From an uncultured Eubacteriales bacterium (GTDB lineage Bacteria; Bacillota; Clostridia; Oscillospirales; Oscillospiraceae), in NCBI GenBank assembly GCA_900547405.1, contig URGL01000045.1:1-22289 (forward strand): DNA of 22,289 nt, written 5' to 3'. Both the position numbers and the translations under genes were made by a program. Positions 1 through 7,614 of the stretch are shown piece after piece (positions within the stretch are counted from its first letter, which is position 1; each line of letters starts with the position of its first letter). The notes under the pieces were generated by a model that saw only the letters and a list, made by a program, of their open reading frames with translations, was not told where the DNA came from and did not search any database.

Positions 1-50
1 TCCCCTCCACATCCGCCGCTGCGGCGGCACCTTCTCCAAGCAGGAGAAGG
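1..50 (-). repeat. Double-hairpin intergenic repeat, edge copy
   Basis: This is a copy of the dispersed repeat called family 1 here. Read on the minus strand it has a CTTCTCC...GGAGAAGG hairpin, then a GCCGCC-GCAGCGGCGG palindrome, then a GGATGTGGAGGGG tail. The same subtype, with the same GCCGCCGCAGCGGCGG core, recurs at 9791-9841. It lies just past the stop of cysK and may extend beyond the window. Confidence 0.75.
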
Positions 51-60
51 CAGGGGCTGA

Positions 61-996
<936 letters not shown>

Positions 997-1046
997 CACA
1001 AAAACTTCCTTTCAAATGTTCACAAGATATTTTTTGTTTCGGTTTG

Positions 1047-1082
1047 TCAGGAATGGCAACATCGAAATACGGGATGGGTCAT
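1047..1082 (-). CDS. Putative 11-codon leader peptide with Cys-Cys (cysK leader)
   Basis: The cysK 5' leader contains a short ORF, MTHPVFRCCHS, then TGA. GGAGG lies 9 nt before its ATG, and it begins about 35 nt after the predicted transcription start. Codons 8 and 9 are consecutive cysteine codons (TGT TGC). A short translated ORF with tandem codons for the end product, ahead of the biosynthetic gene, is the usual layout of a ribosome-mediated attenuator. A weak TTTCG/CGAAA stem brackets the Cys codons. I see no strong terminator in the leader, so control, if real, could act on translation of cysK. Translation is inferred from the ribosome site only. Confidence 0.5.
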   Translation of the reverse strand: MTHPVFRCCHS

Positions 1083-1123
1083 GGCTTTGGGCCTCCGTAA
1101 CCTGGTTTTTGTTTGATGGCTGC

Positions 1124-1152
1124 ATTATAGCGCTGAATACCTATTTTGTCAA
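1124..1152 (-). promoter_or_regulatory. cysK promoter, consensus sigma-A type
   Basis: On the minus strand TTGACA (1147-1152) and TATAAT (1124-1129) are separated by exactly 17 bp, a perfect housekeeping promoter. Transcription would start near 1117, giving a leader of about 120 nt before the cysK ATG. Confidence 0.9.
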
Positions 1153-1161
1153 TAGGCATTC
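1135..1161. promoter_or_regulatory. 27-bp inverted repeat over the cysK -35 box, likely operator
   Basis: The arms GAATACCTATT and AATAGGCATTC are complementary at 10 of 11 positions around a 5-bp centre. The site covers the whole -35 hexamer and part of the promoter spacer, so a bound repressor would block RNA polymerase. The AT-ACC...GGC-AT shape resembles operators of Rrf2-family regulators, the family of the cysteine regulator CymR. No such regulator gene lies in the window, so the protein is an inference. Confidence 0.6.
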
Positions 1162-1182
1162 AGGATAATATAAAAATTTTTT

Positions 1183-1248
1183 CCCCGCCGGAGGTCGCCT
1201 TCCCCTACGGGGAAGGTGGACCGGGCGCAGCCCGGGACGGATGAGGGG
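1183..1248 (+). repeat. Double-hairpin intergenic repeat (family 1, long form)
   Basis: It consists of a CCCCGCCGGAGG lead, the hairpin CCTTCCCC-TA-CGGGGAAGG, the palindrome ACCGGGCGCAGCCCGG, and a GACGGATGAGGGG tail. An inverted copy lies at 1334-1400, so the two face each other around the terminator at 1265-1312. Confidence 0.8.
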
Positions 1249-1264
1249 AAACGACCGAAAAGTT

Positions 1265-1312
1265 AAAAAAGAGGCCACGTTGAACGGAAGTGTTTTCCCA
1301 TTCAATGTGGCC
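1265..1312 (-). terminator. Intrinsic terminator of the CDF transporter gene
   Basis: On the minus strand a 12-bp stem (GGCCACATTGAA paired with TTCAACGTGGCC, one mismatch; + strand arms 1273-1284 and 1301-1312) is followed by a run of Ts (CTCTTTTTTAA). It lies about 130 nt past the stop of the gene at 1441-2613, and repeats flank it on both sides. Confidence 0.8.
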
Positions 1313-1333
1313 TGTCTCGTTATTGGGGTGCGG

Positions 1334-1400
1334 CCCCTCATCCGTCAGGGCCTTTGGCCCTGCCACCTTCCCCGTAGGGGAAGGCTGCCTCCGGCGGGGG
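1334..1400 (-). repeat. Double-hairpin intergenic repeat (family 1, long form)
   Basis: This is an inverted copy of the unit at 1183-1248, with a different central palindrome (CAGGGCC-AAAGGCCCTG on the minus strand). It ends with the same GGCGGGG-type arm. The changing core inside constant flanks is typical of this family. Confidence 0.8.
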
Positions 1401-1426
1401 CGTGCCACCCTCTCATAAGGAGAGGG
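1401..1426 (-). repeat. Partial family 1 repeat (CTCTCC/GGAGAG subtype)
   Basis: Only the first hairpin, CCCTCTCC-TTAT-GAGAGGG, and the following GTGGCACG are present, directly against the long unit ending at 1400. It sits 15 nt past the stop codon of the CDF gene. Confidence 0.6.
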
Positions 1427-1440
1427 CTTAAGCTGGGGCT

Positions 1441-2613
1441 TTAATTAAAGCTGCTCTGGTCGTATGTGATGACGGGGTAGTACCGCAGGCCCCCCTCTTG
1501 GTTCAGCTCCTCCTCCAGAAGGTTCTGGATCTTTTCCTCCTGGCCCCGGAGGTCTGTGGGCAGGACAATGTCAAAGATCAGGTTCACGTGGCCCTTTCCC
1601 GGCACCATGCGGAAATCGTGGACCCCCAGGCGCAGATCCACCTTGTGCAGGATCTGCTCCACCCGGACGTGCATCCGGTCCAGCTCCGGATCGTCGGTGA
1701 TCACAGGGTCGTAGTGGATCACCAGGTGGACCCCGTGGCTTTTCAGGCACTCCCGCTCCAGGTCATCGATGATCTCGTGGCACTCCATAGGGTCCTCCCG
1801 GCGGTCCATCTCCACATGGATGCTGGCAAAGCGCTGGCCGGGACCGTAGTCATGGACCATCAGATCGTGGAAGCCCAGGACCTTGGGGTTCTCCCGGAGC
1901 TTATCCACGATCTTCTCCCGAAGCTCCGGATCCGCCCCCTCTCCCAGCAGGGGGGAGACGGTATCCTTTGCCAGGCCGATGCCGCTCCACAGGATGAACA
2001 GGGCCACAGCCAGACCCATGAAGCCATCCACCTTCAGCCCTGTGGCAAGCTCGATGAGGGAGGCGGCCAGAACGGCGGCGGTGGTGATCACATCGTTCCG
2101 GCTGTCGGCGGCGGTGGCCTCCAGGGTCTCCGAGTGGATCTTCTGGCCCAGGCTATGGTTGAAAGCAGACATCCAGAATTTCACCAGGATAGAAACCACC
2201 AGGACAAGGGCCGGGACCAGGCCGAAGCGAATGGCCTGGGGGTGGAAGATTTTCTCCAGAGAGCTTTTGCCCAGCTCCACGCCGATGACCAGGATCAGGG
2301 CGGACACCGCCAGCCCCGCCAGGTACTCGTACCGGGCGTGACCATAAGGATGGTCATCATCCGCCGGCCGGGAGCCCAGCCAGAAGCCCAGCATGGTCAC
2401 CACGGAGCTGGTGGCATCGGAGAGGTTATTCAGGGCATCCGCCGTAATGGACACGGAGGCCGTCATGATGCCAACCAGCAGCTTGCCGAAAAACATCAGC
2501 AGGTTGCAGACAATGCCCGTCACCCCCGCCAGAACACCCACACGGGAGCGGACCTTGGGACTTTCCAGGTCCTCGGAATTTTTCACAAAGGTGCGAAGCA
2601 ACCAGTTTGTCAT
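1441..2613 (-). CDS. Cation diffusion facilitator (CDF) metal transporter
   Basis: This is a proton-coupled efflux transporter of divalent metals in the cell membrane. The 390-aa protein has an N-terminal membrane domain (roughly 25-225, six hydrophobic segments) and a long cytoplasmic tail. TM2 carries DALNNLSD (59-66) and TM5 carries ADSRND (169-174). These give an NxxxD plus DxxxD metal site (N62, D66, D170, D174) rather than the H/D site of zinc CDFs, which suggests manganese or a related metal (inference). The ferrosome-like HPYGHARYEYL loop (88-98) is a family hallmark. The tail (226-390) is about 80 residues longer than in small CDFs and seems to hold a second metal-sensor-like fold. 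I chose the start at ATG 2613 because AGGAGG precedes it by 9 nt; longer readings run through a repeat and the promoter. It is a single-gene unit with its own promoter and terminator. Confidence 0.93.
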   Translation of the reverse strand: MTNWLLRTFVKNSEDLESPKVRSRVGVLAGVTGIVCNLLMFFGKLLVGIMTASVSITADALNNLSDATSSVVTMLGFWLGSRPADDDHPYGHARYEYLAGLAVSALILVIGVELGKSSLEKIFHPQAIRFGLVPALVLVVSILVKFWMSAFNHSLGQKIHSETLEATAADSRNDVITTAAVLAASLIELATGLKVDGFMGLAVALFILWSGIGLAKDTVSPLLGEGADPELREKIVDKLRENPKVLGFHDLMVHDYGPGQRFASIHVEMDRREDPMECHEIIDDLERECLKSHGVHLVIHYDPVITDDPELDRMHVRVEQILHKVDLRLGVHDFRMVPGKGHVNLIFDIVLPTDLRGQEEKIQNLLEEELNQEGGLRYYPVITYDQSSFN

Positions 2614-2642
2614 GGCTAATGACCTCCTAAATACGCCGAAAC

Positions 2643-2667
2643 CCCCAAAACCGGAAAGGTTTTGGGG
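2643..2667 (-). other. Hairpin in the CDF mRNA leader
   Basis: A perfect 10-bp stem (CCCCAAAACC with GGTTTTGGGG, 5-nt loop) lies between the predicted transcription start (near 2676) and the ribosome site. Only three Ts follow on the minus strand, so it is a weak attenuator at best; it may stabilise the mRNA. On the plus strand the same stem is followed by ATTTTCTTT. Confidence 0.5.
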
Positions 2668-2682
2668 ATTTTCTTTGGGTTT

Positions 2683-2711
2683 ATTATAAGGGATTCCCTT
2701 GGAAAAAGCAA
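2683..2711 (-). promoter_or_regulatory. CDF gene promoter
   Basis: On the minus strand TATAAT (2683-2688) lies 17 bp from TTGCTT (2706-2711). The -10 is perfect and the -35 matches only in TTG. Confidence 0.65.
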
Positions 2712-2733
2712 GGGGTTTTTGAAAAATTCCCCT

Positions 2734-2809
2734 GCCCTCTCCTGCTGGAGAGGGTGCCGCCCCACACCCGTCCCGGGCTAGGCCCGGTCCACCCTCTCCC
2801 AAGAGAGGG
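2734..2809. repeat. Head-to-head pair of family 1 repeats
   Basis: A partial plus-oriented unit (CCCTCTCC-TGCT-GGAGAGGGTGCCGCC, about 2734-2760) abuts a minus-oriented unit (about 2761-2809: CCCTCTCTTGGGAGAGGG hairpin, GGACCGGGCC palindrome, GACGGGTGTGGGG tail on the minus strand). The second unit overlaps the last ten codons and the stop of the HD-domain gene. Confidence 0.75.
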
Positions 2810-3410
2810 TTTTTAGCATTTCCTCGACCTGTATGAACCGTTCCGTCTGCTCCTCTCCGGGGACACCCTTGCTCTGCATATCCGCCCTTTGCAGGGCCAG
2901 AAGCTGGGTGACCGCATCCATCCCCTGGCGCTCCACCAGCTGGCGGAGCCGGGCCTCATCGGGAGAGAGCCGGGCCATGTGCATGGTCACCAGGAAGCCC
3001 ACCCGGCTGATCTGTTCTTCCGGGGCTCCCATCTCCCTGAGAATGGTCTGGGCCATGGGGCCGCCCAGGGGGGCGTGGCCCTTGAAGTGGCCCCGGCCCT
3101 CTTCGTCCAGGGTAAAGGCCACGGGCTTGCCGATGTCGTGAAGCAAGGCCGCCCAACGGAGGGTCAGGTCCCCGGGAACCAGGCTCACCACATGGGCCAC
3201 GTGGGTGTAGAGGTCGTAGCGGTGGTGGGGAGACCGTTGGTCAAAGCCCAGGCTGGGCCGGAGCTGGGGAACCAGGGTACAAATCATCTTCCGGTATTCC
3301 AGCAGCTCCTCCAGGGTGACGGTGGGAAGAATATGGCAGAGGATCCGGTACCGCTCCTTGGGGGTCAGGGCAGAGAGGTCCTTTCCCCTCAGGTCCGGCA
3401 GGGCGCTCAT
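2778..3410 (-). CDS. HD-domain protein, CCA-adding-enzyme type, stand-alone
   Basis: This 210-aa protein is predicted to be a metal-dependent phosphohydrolase of the HD superfamily. Likely ligands are H70 (YTHVAH), H91-D92 (LLHDIGKP), H112 (FKGHAPLGG) and H144 (VTMHMARL), with ALQRADMQSKG at 172-182. This order closely follows the C-terminal HD domain of bacterial tRNA nucleotidyltransferases, but there is no nucleotidyltransferase head (GGxVRD). The substrate is unknown; 2',3'-cyclic nucleotide or phosphate ends are possible by analogy. The ATG overlaps the stop of the upstream gene (ATGA, 3407-3410), so translation is coupled and it is the last gene of a four-gene operon. The final residues (TLSWERVDRA) are encoded inside a repeat, so the native C-terminus has probably been replaced. 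Confidence 0.85.
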   Translation of the reverse strand: MSALPDLRGKDLSALTPKERYRILCHILPTVTLEELLEYRKMICTLVPQLRPSLGFDQRSPHHRYDLYTHVAHVVSLVPGDLTLRWAALLHDIGKPVAFTLDEEGRGHFKGHAPLGGPMAQTILREMGAPEEQISRVGFLVTMHMARLSPDEARLRQLVERQGMDAVTQLLALQRADMQSKGVPGEEQTERFIQVEEMLKTLSWERVDRA

Positions 3411-4087
3411 GCTTTCCCCTCCGGGGCCGGAGCCAGGGCTTCCGTCATAAGGCCAAAGGCGGCGTAGGTGTAGAAGCAGTTGACTTCCGTGCCCACGCTG
3501 GCGGCAAAGCACAGATAGCAGCCCAGGAAAGCGAACCGAAGCCGCCAGATTTTACTGCCCAATCCCGCCTCCAGGGCGGTCTGCTGGTAGAAAAAGGCCG
3601 TCAGGCACAGGCAGCCCAGGAGGGCAAAGATGTAATCCTGGATCTGGGGGTCCCGGCTCCAGAGCTGGTAGGAAGCCACCAGCCGCAAAATCATACAGAC
3701 GCAAAGCCCGGCAGAGAGACCGAAGACCGGCTTCTTCTTCTGGATCGCGAAATAAACCATAGCCGCCGCCAGAACTGCCCCGGCAGCCTGGGACACAATC
3801 AGCAGGTGCTTCATGGCCCCAGTGGAAGACACACTCTGAGGCCACAGCATAGCCGTGGCAAACCAGGTGTAGGGAATCGCATGGCTGGGCCGGGTCTTCT
3901 CCGGCTCCTGAATGAGGAAGCACAGCACCACCGCCGCCAGGGTCAGCACAGCCAAGTAGATGGCCTCCGGCCGGCCGGGAGTCAGCAGGCCCCTCTCGTC
4001 CATACCGGCCTGGTACAGGCCGTTCCGGGAAAGGGCGGCCAAGCCTCCCAGAATGGGGGCGGCGACGAGCAGATTGGTTTTCTTCAT
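3407..4087 (-). CDS. Multipass membrane protein of unknown function
   Basis: I do not recognise a family. The 226-aa product is mostly hydrophobic, with about seven possible membrane segments (near 5-20, 42-59, 72-83, 94-115, 119-138, 151-168 and 184-218) and short charged loops such as QEPEKTRP and QKKKP. No catalytic motif stands out. The start at ATG 4087 follows AAAGGAGG by 8 nt. The gene begins 14 nt after the DUF1624-type gene and ends in an ATGA overlap with the HD-domain gene, so it is made with them. By position it may help the neighbouring acyltransferase, but this is only inference from the operon. Confidence 0.8.
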   Translation of the reverse strand: MKKTNLLVAAPILGGLAALSRNGLYQAGMDERGLLTPGRPEAIYLAVLTLAAVVLCFLIQEPEKTRPSHAIPYTWFATAMLWPQSVSSTGAMKHLLIVSQAAGAVLAAAMVYFAIQKKKPVFGLSAGLCVCMILRLVASYQLWSRDPQIQDYIFALLGCLCLTAFFYQQTALEAGLGSKIWRLRFAFLGCYLCFAASVGTEVNCFYTYAAFGLMTEALAPAPEGKA

Positions 4088-4101
4088 GGTGGAGACCTCC
4101 T

Positions 4102-4809
4102 TTACATAACACACAGCGCGGCGATAGCCGCCACAATTGCCGCCAGGACCGGCTGATGCAGCAGATAGATCATGAGGCTATGTCTCCCCATCCACCGGAA
4201 GAGGCCCAGAGGCGGGGTTTCCCTGGGAAACAGGCTCTTCCTCCCGGCGTAGGCCCGTTTTCCCACCACCGCCCCCAGGAGGAAATACCCAAAATTGGGA
4301 AGCAGGGGGAAATAGTCTGAGGAGGTGAAGCCATAGGGGGCAAAGCCCAGGGGGGTCAGGAGCCAGAAGGGGAAGGACTGGGTCCGGAGATACCACCCGG
4401 CGATTATCATGGCCAAGCCCAGGGCCACCAGCCCCCAGTCCGGGCACCGGCGGAAGAGAGGCCAGAGCATCATACACAGGCCCAGGCATTGGAGGACCCC
4501 CATGTAGATGATGATCCCCTTCCCGGCAAAGCCCAGAAGGTACATACCCAAGGTCACACCGGTGCAGAGAAATCCGCAGAGGAACACCTGGGCCCCCCGC
4601 TTCACTGGATGGCTACCCAGGGTGACGCTGATGCCGGAAATCAGGAAAAACACGGCACCGTAGTTGTTTTTAAAAAACAGATACCAGGCTGGCTGCTGCC
4701 AGTTCCAGACACCGAACAGGTCCACCAGGTCGTAAACAAAGTGGATGCCCATCATGCCCAGCAGTGCCAGCCCCCGCAGAGCGTCCAGCTCCCAGATCCG
4801 CTTGCTCAT
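4102..4809 (-). CDS. DUF1624 / HGSNAT-like membrane acyltransferase
   Basis: This 235-aa integral membrane protein begins with ELDALRGLALLGMMGIHFVYD (residues 7-27), the signature of the DUF1624 family related to heparan-alpha-glucosaminide N-acetyltransferase. Members are thought to move an acyl group from cytoplasmic acyl-CoA to a sugar across the membrane; H23 is the candidate acyl carrier. Six or seven further hydrophobic segments follow, ending in GRHSLMIYLLHQPVL, a C-terminal motif common in membrane acyltransferases. It is shorter than full HGSNAT proteins, as many bacterial members are. Its ATG overlaps the stop of the acyl-CoA synthetase gene (4806-4809), linking a maker of acyl-CoA to a possible user. 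The acceptor is unknown. Confidence 0.85.
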   Translation of the reverse strand: MSKRIWELDALRGLALLGMMGIHFVYDLVDLFGVWNWQQPAWYLFFKNNYGAVFFLISGISVTLGSHPVKRGAQVFLCGFLCTGVTLGMYLLGFAGKGIIIYMGVLQCLGLCMMLWPLFRRCPDWGLVALGLAMIIAGWYLRTQSFPFWLLTPLGFAPYGFTSSDYFPLLPNFGYFLLGAVVGKRAYAGRKSLFPRETPPLGLFRWMGRHSLMIYLLHQPVLAAIVAAIAALCVM

Positions 4810-6533
4810 TGGTTGGCGGGGGCGGCGGCGTTGGCCTCCTCCTCCAGTACCCGGTAGGCCACCTTGCCCACCAGAGTCTTCGGCAGCTCCTTGCGGAACT
4901 CGATCTCCCTGGGCATGGCGTACTTGGCAATGCGGCCGGAGCAGTAGTCCAGGATCTCCTGTTTCAGAGCCTCGGAGGGCTCTACCCCGGGCATAGGCAC
5001 CACATAGGCCTTCACCCGCTGGACCCGGTAGGGGTCCTTCACGCCGATGACGCAGCTGATGAGCACCTTATCGTTGGCATCGATGATGTTTTCCAGCTGG
5101 GAGGGATAGACATTGTAGCCGGAGGTAATGATCATCCGCTTGATGCGCTGGCGGAAGTAGACGAAGCCGTCCTGGTCCATGTGGCCCAGGTCTCCGGTGT
5201 GGAGCCAGATCCGGCCATCGTAATGGCGGCGCAGGGTATTGGCCGTCTCGTAGGGGTTGTCCATATAGCCCAGCATGACCGTAGGGCCGGAAATGCAGAT
5301 CTCTCCCTCGATGTTGGGGCCCACCTCGTTGGTGGTGCCGGGCTCGACGATCTTATAGTATGTATCCGGGAAGGGCACGCCGATGGAGCCCTGCCGGGCA
5401 TAGTCCTTGGGGGTCAGGCAGGAGGCGGTGACGCACTCGGTGGTGCCGTAGCCCTCCCGGATCTGCTCGGAGCAGTTGTGCTCCCGCAGGAAAGCGTCCA
5501 CCTTCTTCTTCAGCTCCGGGCTCAGGCTGTCGCCGCCGGAGAAGATGCCCTTCAGGAAGCTCAGGTCCGCCCCCTCCAGGTCCTCCGTCCGCAGCAGCGC
5601 CTCAAAGAGGGTAGGCACGCCGGGGATCAGGTTGGGCTTCTGCTTCATCAGCGTCTTGGCGTAGACCTTGACGTTGAACTGGGGGATGAGGATGCAGGTG
5701 CCGCCGGCAACCAGGGGGGTGTGAATGCCGATGCCCAGGCCGAAGCCGTGGAACACAGGCATGACGGAAAGCATCTTCATATTGGAGATCTCCTCCATGG
5801 AGAAGCCGGAGGCGGCAATGGTTTGCAGGGCCAGGGCGTTAAAGTTCAGGTTGGACAGCATAATGCCCTTGGTGGTGCCGGTGGTGCCGCCGGAATAGAG
5901 GATGGCCCCGCAGGAATCGTAGCGGCTCTTCTGGGCAGGCAGCTTGGTGTTTTTCCCCGCCTTCACCATGTCGTACCACAGGGTATAGCCGGCCTTGGGC
6001 AGCTTCTTCACCGCCCGGGCCGTCTTGGTCAGAGGGTACAGGGCGCTCAAAGGGGCGGGAAGCTCATCCGCCACCCTGGCAATGAGAATTTCCGTGGGGT
6101 TTTCCAGCTGGGGCAGGATCTCCGCCACCTTGTAATAGAACTGGTCCAGAGTCAGGACGGCCTTGCTCTTGGAGAAGTTCAGGTAGAAGGCGATCTCCTG
6201 GGAGGCGGACAGGGGGTGGATCATATTGGGGATGGCCCCGATGCGGTTCAGGGCGTAGAAGCAGTCCAGGGCCTGGGGGGTATTGGCCATGCAGATGGTC
6301 ACCTTGTCCCCCTTGCGGATGCCCATTTTGTACAGGCCCTGGGCGGCGGCCTGGATGCGCTTCATAAACTCTGTATAGGTGGTCTTTTTGCCCATGAACA
6401 CATAGGCCACATGGTTCGGATGCCGCTTGGCAGCAGCCTCCACCATTTCATACATGGTTTTGTGGGGATATTCCAGAGAAGCCGGTGTATTCCCGTAATA
6501 TTTCAGCCAGGGTGCGGCGGCAGATAAACCCAT
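4806..6533 (-). CDS. AMP-forming acyl-CoA synthetase (ANL superfamily)
   Basis: It activates a carboxylic acid, probably a fatty acid, to acyl-AMP and then acyl-CoA in the cytosol. In the 575-aa protein the P-loop YSGGTTGTTKG is at 213-223, GYGTTE at 361-366, the LHTGDLG adenylate motif at 444-450, the hinge region RQRIKRMI at 461-468, and the catalytic lysine is probably K557 in PKTLVGKVAYR. The length fits long-chain fatty acid-CoA ligases; the exact acid cannot be read from the sequence. I chose ATG 6533, which follows AAAGGA by 9 nt. It is the first gene of the operon that continues with the DUF1624-type, membrane and HD-domain genes. An AMP-binding protein of another kind is possible but there is no carrier-protein domain. 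Confidence 0.93.
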   Translation of the reverse strand: MGLSAAAPWLKYYGNTPASLEYPHKTMYEMVEAAAKRHPNHVAYVFMGKKTTYTEFMKRIQAAAQGLYKMGIRKGDKVTICMANTPQALDCFYALNRIGAIPNMIHPLSASQEIAFYLNFSKSKAVLTLDQFYYKVAEILPQLENPTEILIARVADELPAPLSALYPLTKTARAVKKLPKAGYTLWYDMVKAGKNTKLPAQKSRYDSCGAILYSGGTTGTTKGIMLSNLNFNALALQTIAASGFSMEEISNMKMLSVMPVFHGFGLGIGIHTPLVAGGTCILIPQFNVKVYAKTLMKQKPNLIPGVPTLFEALLRTEDLEGADLSFLKGIFSGGDSLSPELKKKVDAFLREHNCSEQIREGYGTTECVTASCLTPKDYARQGSIGVPFPDTYYKIVEPGTTNEVGPNIEGEICISGPTVMLGYMDNPYETANTLRRHYDGRIWLHTGDLGHMDQDGFVYFRQRIKRMIITSGYNVYPSQLENIIDANDKVLISCVIGVKDPYRVQRVKAYVVPMPGVEPSEALKQEILDYCSGRIAKYAMPREIEFRKELPKTLVGKVAYRVLEEEANAAAPANQ

Positions 6534-6581
6534 TGTATTCGTTCCTTTCCATTTGGGGCTCACAAAAAGCCGGACTGGGGC

Positions 6582-6616
6582 AAGTATACCACGATTGTGT
6601 AAAAATTTCCACTGTT
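6582..6616 (-). promoter_or_regulatory. Promoter of the acyl-CoA synthetase operon
   Basis: On the minus strand a TATACT -10 is preceded by TGG (extended -10), and a TGGAAA -35-like hexamer lies 17 bp upstream. Transcription would start about 40-50 nt before the ATG at 6533. The -35 matches consensus at four of six positions. Confidence 0.6.
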
Positions 6617-6633
6617 TTCAAAATGGCCCCATG

Positions 6634-6668
6634 AAAAAAATCGGTGCCGCTATTCCGCTGCCGCCACC
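6634..6668 (-). terminator. Weak intrinsic terminator after SGNH gene A
   Basis: On the minus strand GGTGGCG and CGGCACC can pair (one mismatch) around the stop codon of gene A, followed by GATTTTTTT. The stem overlaps the last codons. It would separate the SGNH array from the acyl-CoA synthetase operon, though incompletely. Confidence 0.4.
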
Positions 6669-7594
6669 CGGGCCCGGAAATCCTCCGCGTCCCGGTTCCA
6701 GTTTTCGTAGGCCGGGTCCTCCCGGCGGTCCGGGAGGCCATAGCTCCGGCGAAGATAGTCCCCTATCCAGGCGGTGACCTTGGCGGCCCCCCTGGGATTC
6801 ATATGGTCGCCGCCGTCGGGGCTGTCGGTGTGCCAGTCAATGCCGATTTCCTCCAGATTGCCGTCCACATAGGGCACCCCCAGCTCCTGGGCGATCTGCG
6901 CTATGGCATCATGCCGGCTTCCGTTCCAGTTGGCGGCGCTGGGGACGCTGCAAAGGACCAGGGGGATCTGCTCCCGGGCGCAGAGCTCCGCGATCTGCCT
7001 CAGGTAGCCCAGACTGCCCTGGCCGGGCCTGCCCTGGCCCGGATAGGCCTGCATATAGTCCCCCCGGGAGGAGTACTCCACTCCCGTTTTCATCAGATAG
7101 CCCCGGTTGGGGGATTCGGCGGTATAGTGGGGCAGGGAGAAGAAGTCCCCTCCTCCCAGGCTCTTCCATCGGTCGTGGTAGCGGAAAACCGGCACCTTGG
7201 CCCCCAATTTGTAGAAGGCCGCCGCCTCCTTTTTACAGGTCCAGTAGAGCACGTTCACGTCCAGCACCACCACCTTGGGACTCTGGCAGCCAAGGGCCTG
7301 CTCCAGCAGCTCCTGAGTCTCAAAGGTCTTCTCGGCCAGAGAGCTGCACACAAAGCCGGGGATCCCGTAGGTGTCCCAGAGCTCCAGGGGCATGAAGCCG
7401 CAGTAGGCCAGACTGTCCCCAAGAAAGAGCACATCGATGGAGTCCCTTCTCTGGGAGAGGATCCCATCGGCATCCGGGTGCAGGGTCCCCGCCTCCGCCG
7501 TGTTGTTTTTCGGCAGCACCAGCAGACTGGCCGGAACCAGAAGCAGGCACAGAATGGCCGGGAAGAGAATCACCCGTATGATCTTTTTCCCCAA
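6650..7594 (-). CDS. SGNH-hydrolase-like membrane-anchored protein (paralogue A)
   Basis: This 314-aa protein has a basic N-terminus and one hydrophobic segment (about 6-27), so it should be anchored in the membrane with its domain outside. The putative catalytic Ser is in VLFLGDS (GDS 59-61), followed by QSPKVVV (104-110), the array hallmark YHDRW (139-143), SVPSAANW (216-223) and GGDHMN (261-266) with the D-H pair. The order Ser first, Asp-His last fits DltD-like and GDSL esterases rather than AlgX/DHHW proteins. It probably removes or transfers an acyl group on an envelope polymer (inference). The start is TTG 7594, 8 nt after AAAGGGG and 20 nt past the stop of gene B. Unlike its paralogues it has QRRDS where they have EPENS before the GDS strand. 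Confidence 0.85.
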   Translation of the reverse strand: MGKKIIRVILFPAILCLLLVPASLLVLPKNNTAEAGTLHPDADGILSQRRDSIDVLFLGDSLAYCGFMPLELWDTYGIPGFVCSSLAEKTFETQELLEQALGCQSPKVVVLDVNVLYWTCKKEAAAFYKLGAKVPVFRYHDRWKSLGGGDFFSLPHYTAESPNRGYLMKTGVEYSSRGDYMQAYPGQGRPGQGSLGYLRQIAELCAREQIPLVLCSVPSAANWNGSRHDAIAQIAQELGVPYVDGNLEEIGIDWHTDSPDGGDHMNPRGAAKVTAWIGDYLRRSYGLPDRREDPAYENWNRDAEDFRARVAAAE

Positions 7595-7614
7595 AGCAAG
7601 GACCCCTTTCTTGT

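Noticed and set aside
1141..1341. 66-codon minus-strand ORF downstream of the CDF gene
   Set aside because: It is translated from a terminator hairpin and a repeat, and has no ribosome site.
2614..2802. 63-codon N-terminal extension of the CDF gene
   Set aside because: It would cross the promoter and a repeat. AGGAGG before ATG 2613 sets the start.
4764..6527. Long plus-strand ORF of about 587 codons opposite the acyl-CoA synthetase gene
   Set aside because: It is the GC-rich antisense shadow of a gene with clear ANL motifs; its product is low complexity (Gly, His, Leu, Val) and has no ribosome site. The same applies to long plus-strand ORFs at 1498-2619, 12712-14157, 14538-16157 and 17323-18486.
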